Below are positions 56,272-63,030 of a stretch of 64,000 bases of DNA, piece after piece; the first letter of the stretch is position 1, and each line of letters starts with the position of its first letter. Made by a program: the position numbers and the translations under genes. This DNA comes from Bradyrhizobium sp. RD5-C2 (GTDB lineage: Bacteria; Pseudomonadota; Alphaproteobacteria; Rhizobiales; Xanthobacteraceae), in the NCBI RefSeq assembly GCF_019972155.1, contig NZ_BOVL01000005.1, forward strand, positions 186,001 to 250,000, given 5' to 3'. Below the pieces are notes generated by a model. The model was not told the DNA's origin. It searched no databases and saw nothing but the letters and a program-made list of their open reading frames with translations.

Positions 56272-56298
56272 TGTCGGAATTGCAGACTCTGCATCGTC
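56272..56298 (+). promoter_or_regulatory. Predicted ECF42-type promoter (YCII gene run)
   Basis: TGTCGG (56272-56277), 17 bp, CGTC (56295-56298), 52 bp upstream of the first of three YCII-family genes. Confidence 0.7.
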
Positions 56299-56350
56299 GT
56301 TCAATCGAGCGCCGGTGCTGAGATCGGCACATAGACAACGGAGCAGGACG

Positions 56351-56767
56351 ATGAAGTTCATGGTGATCGTGAAGGCGAACAAGGATACCGAGGCCGGCGT
56401 GATGCCGAGCACCGAGCTGCTCGCCGCGATGGGCAAGTTCAACGAGGAGATGGTCAAGGCCGGCGTGATGCAGGCCGGCGAGGGCCTGCATCCGACCAAC
56501 AAGGGCGCACGCGTCAAATATTCCGGCGGGCAGAGCACCGTGAGCCACGGACCGTTCAGCCCGACCGGAGATATGGTCTGCGGCTTCTGGCTGATCGAGA
56601 CCTCCTCGCTCGATGAAGCGATCGACTGGATGAAGCGCGCGCCGTTCGGCGGCGGCTCCGAGATCGAGATCCGCCAAGTGTTCGCCGCGGAGGATTTCGG
56701 CGAGGCGCTGACGCCCGAGCTGCGCGAGCAGGGAGAGCGCCTGCGCGCGCAGGCCGGAAAGAAGTAA
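56351..56767 (+). CDS. YCII-family protein with HGPF variant of the DGPF motif
   Basis: This 138-residue dimeric ferredoxin-like protein starts MKFMVIVKANKDTEAG and has GEGLHPTNKGARVKYSGG. HGPF (66-69) stands in place of DGPF, then CGFWLIETSSLDEAIDWM. It belongs to the DGPF/YCII group linked to ECF42 sigma factors. It is preceded by a predicted ECF42 promoter and followed by two more YCII genes with gaps of 85 and 81 bp. Confidence 0.88.
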   Translation: MKFMVIVKANKDTEAGVMPSTELLAAMGKFNEEMVKAGVMQAGEGLHPTNKGARVKYSGGQSTVSHGPFSPTGDMVCGFWLIETSSLDEAIDWMKRAPFGGGSEIEIRQVFAAEDFGEALTPELREQGERLRAQAGKK

Positions 56768-56852
56768 TGATTTCGTCAATCCGGGCCTGCGCATCCCGGA
56801 ATGACGAGGGGAAAGAGTCACACGCGATTCAACAGACAAGGAAGTCCGACCA

Positions 56853-57278
56853 ATGCGTTTCATGATGCTGATGATCCCGCTCGGCTACGAGTCCGCGCCG
56901 GCCAAACTCGAGCTCGACCCGGAACGGGTCGCCGCGATGATGCGATACAATCAGGCGCTGAAGGACGCCGGCGTGCTGATCACGCTGGAAGGCCTGCATC
57001 CGCCGGCGTCAGGCGCGCGGGTCAAGTTCGATACCGGCGAGCCCATGGTGGTCGACGGCCCCTTCACCGAGGCCAAGGAAGTGATCGGCGGCTTCTGGAT
57101 GATCGAGGTCGCCTCGCGCGCGGAAGCGATCGAGTGGGCCAAGAAGTGCCCGGCCAGTGCGAACGAGATGATCGAGATCCGCCAGGTGCAGGAGATGGCG
57201 GATTTCTCCGAGGAAGTGCAGCAGGCGGCTTCGACCTTCGAGCATCCGCAGGGCGGCTGGGGCAAGGCGCTGCGCTAG
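56853..57278 (+). CDS. DGPF-motif YCII-family protein
   Basis: This 141-residue protein starts MRFMMLMIPLGYESAPAK and has the canonical VVDGPFTEAKEVIGGFWMIE block (DGPF at 68-71). It is a clear paralog of the gene upstream and probably co-transcribed with it. AAGGAAG precedes the start. Biochemical activity is unknown. Confidence 0.9.
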   Translation: MRFMMLMIPLGYESAPAKLELDPERVAAMMRYNQALKDAGVLITLEGLHPPASGARVKFDTGEPMVVDGPFTEAKEVIGGFWMIEVASRAEAIEWAKKCPASANEMIEIRQVQEMADFSEEVQQAASTFEHPQGGWGKALR

Positions 57279-57359
57279 ATCTCAAACGAGACGCGATGCC
57301 GCCGCAAAGCGGCATCGTGTGACCGACCGATCGTCAAACCACCACAACGGAGAAGCACG

Positions 57360-57725
57360 ATGAGCACCAACACTTACCTTGCCGTCTATCTCGGCGGCGG
57401 CAAAACCGGTTCGCGCATGACAGCCTGGAACGCGCTGCCGGAGGCCGAACGGCGTGCCAAGGAGCAGCAGGGCATGGCCGCGTGGGGCGCCTGGGTCGAG
57501 AAGCACCACGACGTGATCGTCGAGATGGGCGGACCGCTCGGCAACACCAAGCAGGTCGGCGCCGGCGGCACTGCCGACATCGCCAATCTGATGACCGGCT
57601 TCACTGTGGTGCGCGCGCCCTCGCATGAGGCGGCAGCAAAGCTGTTCGAGAACCACCCGCACTTTGCGATCTTCCCCGGCGAGGCCGTGGAGATCATGCC
57701 GGTGCTGCCGATCCCCGGGCGATAG
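57360..57725 (+). CDS. YCII-related protein
   Basis: This 121-residue protein carries a divergent YCII-like domain: YLAVYLGGGKTGSRM, EQQGMAAWGAWVEKHHDVIVEMGGPL, GFTVVRAPSHEAAAKLFENHP and FPGEAVEIMPVLPIP. It lacks the DGPF motif. It is third in the YCII run. Function unknown. Confidence 0.85.
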   Translation: MSTNTYLAVYLGGGKTGSRMTAWNALPEAERRAKEQQGMAAWGAWVEKHHDVIVEMGGPLGNTKQVGAGGTADIANLMTGFTVVRAPSHEAAAKLFENHPHFAIFPGEAVEIMPVLPIPGR

Positions 57726-57751
57726 GAACGCGAAAGCCCCAAACTCACCGC

Positions 57752-57779
57752 ACCTCTCCCGTTTCCCGCGGGAGAGGGC
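57752..57779. repeat. Palindromic repeat, family F (single hairpin)
   Basis: CCTCTCCCG...CGGGAGAGG just after the YCII run could act as a terminator-like hairpin. Confidence 0.55.
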
Positions 57780-57908
57780 TGCCTTCCCGAGAACGAACGT
57801 GTGCTTGTTCGAGATGCCGACAAGCTGCGTGTGCTGATCCGCCCGACGTCGCTCTCGGTTCATGCCGGCCCAAGCAAATCTGAAAACCCCGGGTGGAGGT
57901 CTCGCGCC

Positions 57909-58439
57909 ATGGCGAAGCTCGTCTTCGGATTGAACCAGTCGCTGGACGGCTATGTCGATCATCAGGCCATGCTGCCGGACACCGGGCTGTTTCGTCATTT
58001 CATCGAGCAGGTGCGCGGCGTCAGCGGCATGCTGTACGGCCGCCGCATATACGAGGTGATGCGGTATTGGGACGATGACCTCCCTGGATGGGATGCGGAA
58101 GAGCGCGACTATGCGGAAGCGTGGCGGAGCCGGCCCAAGTGGGTCGTGTCGCGCTCGCTGAAGTCGGTCGGACCCAACGCGACGCTCGTCGAGGGGGACC
58201 TCGCAGCGGCGGTACGCGGGCTGAAGGCCCGGCAGGATGGGGAGATCGAGGTCGCCGGACCGGAGCTGGCGGGGAACCTGACCGAGTTCGGCCTGATTGA
58301 CGAGTATCGAATCTACCTCCGCCCGATCGTGCTTGGTCGCGGCAAGCCGTTCTTTGCCGGCCCCCGCGCGCCGCTCCGCCTCATAGCGAGCGATCGGCTG
58401 GGCGAGAACACCATCAGGTTGACCTACGTCCCCGCCTAG
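57909..58439 (+). CDS. Dihydrofolate reductase-like (RibD C-terminal family) protein
   Basis: This 176-residue protein has GLNQSLDGYVDH at the N-terminus, GMLYGRRIYEVMRYW, VAGPELAGNLTEFGLIDEY and YLRPIVLGRGKPFFAG, typical of RibD_C/DHFR-like reductases. It is a distant paralog of the 39921-40571 protein. No ECF42-like site precedes it, and the gap of 183 bp suggests a separate promoter. Confidence 0.87.
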   Translation: MAKLVFGLNQSLDGYVDHQAMLPDTGLFRHFIEQVRGVSGMLYGRRIYEVMRYWDDDLPGWDAEERDYAEAWRSRPKWVVSRSLKSVGPNATLVEGDLAAAVRGLKARQDGEIEVAGPELAGNLTEFGLIDEYRIYLRPIVLGRGKPFFAGPRAPLRLIASDRLGENTIRLTYVPA

Positions 58440-58554
58440 TCACGCAAACGCGCCTGAGGGCTTGGCGAGGCAGGCCACGGCGGCATTCAGCTCGCTGGTC
58501 CGTTAATCTTGATGAACCGTCGGCCTGGCCGCTAGTGACCTTTACCGCCGGCTC

Positions 58555-58573
58555 ATGTAAAAGCCGTTCACAT
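58555..58573. promoter_or_regulatory. Candidate TetR operator overlapping the TetR start codon
   Basis: ATGTAAA-N5-TTCACAT, with outer arms CTC/GAG making an imperfect 10-bp inverted repeat. It matches the site at 59352-59370 at 14 of 19 positions. Confidence 0.6.
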
Positions 58574-59273
58574 GAGCTGGCGCAAGGACCAAGGCCGCGC
58601 CGAGCGCGGCTATCATCACGGCAATCTCAAAGAGGCGTTGCTGCAGGCAGCCCTCGACCTGATCTCGAAGAAGGGGCCGGCCGGCTTCACCTTCGCCGAT
58701 GCCGCGCGGATGGCCGGCGTCAGCCCCGCCGCGCCCTACCGCCACTTCCGCGACCGTGACGAACTGATCGCCAGCATCGCGCAGCGCGGCTTCGAGCAGT
58801 TCGAGTCGCTGCTGACGCAGGCCTGGGACGACGGCCGTCCCGACACCGTCTCGGCGTTCGAGCGGGTCGGCAAGGCCTATCTCGCTTTCGCGCGCGAGGA
58901 GCCCGCGTTCTACTCTGCGATGTTCGAATCCGGCCTGCCGGTCGATTCCAATCCGACCTTGATGGCAGCAAGCGAACGCGCGTTCGCGATCATCCGCGCC
59001 GCCGCCGAGCGGCTCGCGGCACTGGCGCCGCCCGGCACACCGCGCCCGCCGGCGATGATGATGGCGCTGCATATCTGGTCGATGTCGCACGGCGTCGCCT
59101 CGCTGTTCGGCCGCGGCGATGCCGCGCGGCGCAAGCTGCCGATGTCGCCGGAGGATCTGCTCGAGGCCGAAGTGCTGATCTATCTGCGCGGCCTTGGCTT
59201 CCTCACGGATCGCAACCCGGGAACCGCGGCAGCCGACGAAAAGCCTGCCGGCCCGTGGGGCAAGCCGAAATAA
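58572..59273 (+). CDS. TetR/AcrR-family transcriptional regulator
   Basis: This 233-residue protein has an RGYHHGNLKEALLQAALDLI start and an HTH FADAARMAGVSPAAPYRHF near residues 40-58. A C-terminal WHG-type domain (IWSMSHGVASLFG) follows. Its own start lies in a palindrome matching that upstream of the DUF2852 gene, so autorepression and control of that neighbour are predicted. Confidence 0.9.
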   Translation: MSWRKDQGRAERGYHHGNLKEALLQAALDLISKKGPAGFTFADAARMAGVSPAAPYRHFRDRDELIASIAQRGFEQFESLLTQAWDDGRPDTVSAFERVGKAYLAFAREEPAFYSAMFESGLPVDSNPTLMAASERAFAIIRAAAERLAALAPPGTPRPPAMMMALHIWSMSHGVASLFGRGDAARRKLPMSPEDLLEAEVLIYLRGLGFLTDRNPGTAAADEKPAGPWGKPK

Positions 59274-59351
59274 GGTTCAACGGCTGGCCTAAAAATAATC
59301 CGAGGGGTGCGTCATCTGCTCTGCTTGACTTTCCCGAGGGCTCGGCTATCT

Positions 59352-59370
59352 ATGTAAATGTTATTTACAT
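59352..59370. promoter_or_regulatory. Candidate TetR operator upstream of the DUF2852 gene
   Basis: ATGTAAAT-GTT-ATTTACAT is a perfect 8-bp inverted repeat, 34 bp before the chosen start of the DUF2852 gene and related to the site at 58555-58573. Confidence 0.65.
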
Positions 59371-59404
59371 TCACAACGGCGTGATTGCCGTCATGGAGAA
59401 GGAA

Positions 59405-59896
59405 ATGGCCTACACCGCTGATGTCAATCGCTGGCGCGGCCCCGTCGAAGAGCCCTACCGACCGCACTTCTACGCGACGCCGTGGCATCCCCTGAAGATC
59501 GCCGGGATCATCCTCGGCTTCATGATCTGGTGGCCGATCGGCCTCGCCCTTCTCTTTTTCACACTCGGGAGCAGAAAAATGGCCTGTTGGAGTCACTACG
59601 ATCAGGATCGTTGGGCGAACAAGATGGAGCGCATGCAGGACAAGATGGAGCGGATGAAGAGCCGCATGGAGCGCCGCGGCTTCCCGTTCGGCGGCTTCGG
59701 CCCGCCCTCCAGCGGCAACCGCGCCTTCGACGAGTACCGCCAGGACACGCTGCGCCGGCTCGAGGAAGAGCAGGTCGAGTTCAAGAACTTCCTCGATCGC
59801 CTGCGCCACGCCAAGGACAAGGAAGAGTTCGACGCCTTCATGGCGCAGCACAAGACCCGTCCGACCCCGCCGAACGATCAGCCGCCGCAAGGCTAA
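59405..59896 (+). CDS. DUF2852 small membrane protein
   Basis: This 163-residue protein has one or two membrane helices (HPLKIAGIILGFMIWWPIGL and IGLALLFFTLGS). A Met/Arg/Glu-rich helix (MERMQDKMERMKSRMERRG) and a charged C-terminal helix (QVEFKNFLDRLRHAKDKEEF) follow. It matches the DUF2852 family of alphaproteobacteria, of unknown function. I chose the ATG at 59405 (MAYTADVN) because GGAGAAGG lies just upstream; 59393 is an alternative. Confidence 0.82.
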   Translation: MAYTADVNRWRGPVEEPYRPHFYATPWHPLKIAGIILGFMIWWPIGLALLFFTLGSRKMACWSHYDQDRWANKMERMQDKMERMKSRMERRGFPFGGFGPPSSGNRAFDEYRQDTLRRLEEEQVEFKNFLDRLRHAKDKEEFDAFMAQHKTRPTPPNDQPPQG

Positions 59897-60064
59897 TTTG
59901 GAAGGCTGGCTGATCCCGCGAGGCAAGCACTGAGCCTTCAGGCGATGTGCCCCCATAACACCTGATGGCCCCGAGCCGCCCGTTTGCGACAAGCACGCGG
60001 GCGGTTTGCATTGTGCGGCTGCCATGCCCACTCTATCGTCCTGAAGCGGGGCGATGAGGTGATC

Positions 60065-60829
60065 ATGGCGACATTTGCGACGGCGAGTCCTGACGATCTC
60101 TGGCTTGCGATCCGGCGCGAGGCGGAAGCTGCCGTTGTCGCCGATCCATTTCTCGAGGCGTCGGCTGCCTTCATCCTCGATCAGGGCGACCTCGGCGGCG
60201 TGCTCGCCTTCCTGATCGGCCGGCGCATCAGTCGCGCGGAAGCCGATCGCGCGCAGTTCGTGCGCACCGCCCGCGAAGCGTTCGCGGCCGAACCCGCGCT
60301 GGTCGAAGCCGCGGCCATCGATCTCACAGCCATCGTGGGCCGCGACCCGGCGATCACGGGCTTGCTGCAGCCGCTCCTCAACTTCAAGGGTTACGTCGCG
60401 CTGCAAGCCTGGCGGGTGTCGAACTGGCTCTGGCGCCACGATCGCCCCGACCTCGCGCTGTTGATGCACAGTGCGGCGGCGGACCAGTTGCAGATCAGCA
60501 TTCACCCGTCGGCCCGGATCGGAACGGCGGTTTTCCTCGATCACGGCACCGGCATCATCATCGGCGCGCTGGCTTCGGTTGGCGACGAGGTCACGATCTT
60601 GCAGAACGTCACCATCGCGCGGCATCAGGATGACCCGCGCCACGCCCCGACGATTGGCCGCGGCGTGCTGCTCAGCGCCGGCGCAACGCTGATCGGAGAT
60701 CTCACCATCGGCGACTTCGCCAAGGTCGGCGCCGGCGCGCTGGTGACGTCGGATGTGCCGGCGGGCTGCACCGCCGTCGGCGTGCCGGCGCGGCTGACCA
60801 ATTGCGCGGAGGCGCGTGCGCTTTCTTGA
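60065..60829 (+). CDS. cysE: Serine O-acetyltransferase
   Basis: This 254-residue left-handed beta-helix acyltransferase makes O-acetylserine for cysteine synthesis. The N-terminal helical domain (DLWLAIRREAEAAVVADPFL) is followed by hexapeptide repeats from SIHPSARIGTAVFLDHGTGI, with the catalytic DHGTG, through VGVPARL. The C-terminus ends near the hexapeptide domain, with a short tail compared with E. coli CysE. The ATG at 60065 follows GAGGTGATC. Confidence 0.9.
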   Translation: MATFATASPDDLWLAIRREAEAAVVADPFLEASAAFILDQGDLGGVLAFLIGRRISRAEADRAQFVRTAREAFAAEPALVEAAAIDLTAIVGRDPAITGLLQPLLNFKGYVALQAWRVSNWLWRHDRPDLALLMHSAAADQLQISIHPSARIGTAVFLDHGTGIIIGALASVGDEVTILQNVTIARHQDDPRHAPTIGRGVLLSAGATLIGDLTIGDFAKVGAGALVTSDVPAGCTAVGVPARLTNCAEARALS

Positions 60830-60850
60830 GGCGCGCACCCCCTCGCGTCG

Positions 60851-61663
60851 CTACGCCGGCACGAGCATGTCGGCGAGTTGCGTAAAGCTGTCGGCGTGGA
60901 GGTCGATCCAGGATTCCGGCGCGACGTCGACCTTCGCCGCCGGGCCGAATTCCAGCGGACGGGCGACGAACGCGGTGCGCATGCCGAACGCACGGGCCGC
61001 CTTCAGGTCGTATTTGTGGCAGGCGACCATCAGGATTTTGTCGGCGGGATAGCCGAGGTAGTCGACGGCGAGCTGATACACCGCGGGTGACGGCTTGTAG
61101 CTGTGCGCAAGCTCCGCGGTCAGCACGGCATCGAACGGCAGTTTCGCGTGCTTGACCACCGCCACCACCGCGGCCATGCCGGCATTCGACAAGGTCGAGG
61201 TCACGAACCGGCTACGCAGGCGCGCAAGGCCCTCGACGCTGTCGGGCCATGCGTCGAGCTTGCTCCACACGGTGTTCAATTCGTCGCGCTCGTGGCTCGT
61301 GAAGGCCGCCGAGAGCCCGTGGCGATCGAGCAGCACATCCAGCGCCTCGCGATAGATGCGGTCGACCCGAATCCACGCGCGCTTGCCGGCGATCACGTCG
61401 TCGAGCGCGGCACGATAGAGATCGCGCCACTCACTCGAGAGCCTGGCCCAGTCGAGCGTGAGCCCCTTCGCGGTGTTGACGGCCTGCCCCGCACGCAGGA
61501 TCGGCTGATAGAAATCGACGCACGTCCCCTGGACGTCGAATGCGATGGCGCGGATCTCATCATGCCATGTCGCGGCGCCTGCCGGCCGTATCCCCGTCAT
61601 CGCGGCCATGATCGATAGTCCTCCGGCAGTCATGAAGTGTCGTCTGGTCAGATCGGGTAGCAC
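60851..61663 (-). CDS. Tat-exported haloacid-dehalogenase-like (type II) protein
   Basis: This 270-residue protein has a twin-arginine signal (TRRHFMTAGG), implying periplasmic location. The HAD nucleophile motif reads AFDVQGTCVD. Motif II is TLSNAG, motif III SYKPSPAVY, and motif IV VACHKYDLKAARAFGM. Type II dehalogenases usually have DxYGT and phosphatases DxDxT, so the Gln at +2 makes the reaction uncertain. It converges on cysE with a 21-bp gap. Confidence 0.82.
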   Translation of the reverse strand: MLPDLTRRHFMTAGGLSIMAAMTGIRPAGAATWHDEIRAIAFDVQGTCVDFYQPILRAGQAVNTAKGLTLDWARLSSEWRDLYRAALDDVIAGKRAWIRVDRIYREALDVLLDRHGLSAAFTSHERDELNTVWSKLDAWPDSVEGLARLRSRFVTSTLSNAGMAAVVAVVKHAKLPFDAVLTAELAHSYKPSPAVYQLAVDYLGYPADKILMVACHKYDLKAARAFGMRTAFVARPLEFGPAAKVDVAPESWIDLHADSFTQLADMLVPA

Positions 61664-61705
61664 GGTTTGTTCCCCGGTTGCTGGTATCGGAAGGGGCGTG
61701 CCTTC

Positions 61706-61918
61706 GTGAGGTGGGCACCCTGGTTGGGCTCCCTCTCCCCTTGCGGGAGAGGGTGGGGAGAGGGGTGGCCCCGGGAGTGAAGCGAGAGATTGAGCCGTGA
61801 CGTATTAGCCTGCGCAGCGACTGGCGTAGTCCCAATGGAGAGCGGAGCAAGCGCGCCCCTCTCCCCAACCCTCCCCCGCAAGGGGGGAGGGAGCCCGACC
61901 AACGTGCTCACCTCACTG
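61706..61918. repeat. Large inverted repeat with family F ends
   Basis: Two arms of about 60 bp (61706-61766 and 61857-61918) are inverted copies, including GTGAGGTGGGCACC.../...GTGCTCACCTCAC outer ends and inner CCCTCTCCCC-type hairpins. They fill the 272-bp gap between the HAD and tartrate dehydrogenase genes, which otherwise holds nothing I can identify. Confidence 0.7.
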
Positions 61919-61935
61919 CATTTCTCACCGACGCA

Positions 61936-63009
61936 TCACACATTCGACCCATGGATCGCGTCGATCACGGCGTCGGTCACTTCCTTGGTCGTCGCCGTGC
62001 CGCCGACGTCGGGCGTCAGCACACCGGCCGCGCAGACCTTCTCGACCGCGGCCATCAGGCGCGCTGCGGCATCCTTTTCGCCGAGATGCTCCAGCATCTG
62101 CGCGCCGGTCCAGAAGGTCGCGACCGGGTTGGCGATGCCCTTGCCGGTGATGTCGAAGGCCGAGCCGTGGATCGGCTCGAACATCGAGGGGAAGCGGCGC
62201 TGCGGGTCGATATTGCCGGTCGGCGCGACGCCGAGGCTGCCGGCCAGCGCGCCTGCCAGATCGGACAGGATGTCGGCGTGCAGGTTGGTCGCCACGATGG
62301 TGTCGAGGCTCTTCGGATGCAGCGTCATCCGCACCGTCATGGCGTCGACCAGCATCTTGTCCCAGGTGACGTCGGGAAATTCCTTCGCCACCTCGGCGGC
62401 GATCTCGTCCCACATCACCATGCCGTGGCGCTGCGCGTTCGACTTGGTCACCACGGTGAGGAATTTGCGCGGCCGCGACTGCGCGAGCTGGAACGCATAG
62501 CGCATGATCCGCGTCACGCCGACGCGCGTGAACACCGCGACCTCGGTGCCGACCTCTTCCGGCAGGCCGCGGTGCGCGCGGCCGCCCATCCCGGCATATT
62601 CGCCTTCGGAGTTCTCGCGCACGATTACCCAGTCGAGATCGCCGACGCCGACATTGCGCAGCGGCGAGGCGACACCGGGCAGGATTTTTGTCGGCCGCAC
62701 ATTGGCGTATTGGTCAAAACCCTGGCAGATCGGCAGCCGCAGGCCCCACAGCGTGATGTGGTCGGGCACGTCGGGCGCGCCGACCGCGCCGAAATAGATC
62801 GCGTCGAGATTCTTCAGGTCTTTGAGCCCGTCGGCCGGCATCATCACGCCGTGCTTCTTGTAATAGTCCGAGCCCCAGTCGAAGGTTTTGACGTTGAAGC
62901 TGATGTCGCCCGAGCGCTTCGCCAGCGCCTGGAGCACGCGGACACCCGCGGAGATCACTTCAGGGCCGATGCCGTCGGCGGGGATAGCGGCGATGGAATG
63001 GGTACGCAT
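61936..63009 (-). CDS. ttuC: Tartrate dehydrogenase/decarboxylase family protein
   Basis: This 357-residue protein belongs to the isocitrate/isopropylmalate dehydrogenase family: AIPADGIGPEVI, GAVGAPDVPDHITLWGLRLP, substrate arginines in QYANVRPTK and IVRENSEGEYAG, and metal aspartates in NLHADILSDLAG. The DHITLWGL block fits TtuC-type enzymes, which oxidise tartrate and D-malate. It follows an ACS-type MFS gene by 21 bp, so transport and oxidation of tartrate or a related dicarboxylate are likely coupled. Confidence 0.9.
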   Translation of the reverse strand: MRTHSIAAIPADGIGPEVISAGVRVLQALAKRSGDISFNVKTFDWGSDYYKKHGVMMPADGLKDLKNLDAIYFGAVGAPDVPDHITLWGLRLPICQGFDQYANVRPTKILPGVASPLRNVGVGDLDWVIVRENSEGEYAGMGGRAHRGLPEEVGTEVAVFTRVGVTRIMRYAFQLAQSRPRKFLTVVTKSNAQRHGMVMWDEIAAEVAKEFPDVTWDKMLVDAMTVRMTLHPKSLDTIVATNLHADILSDLAGALAGSLGVAPTGNIDPQRRFPSMFEPIHGSAFDITGKGIANPVATFWTGAQMLEHLGEKDAAARLMAAVEKVCAAGVLTPDVGGTATTKEVTDAVIDAIHGSNV

Positions 63010-63030
63010 GGGTTGTCTCCGGATAAGTGG

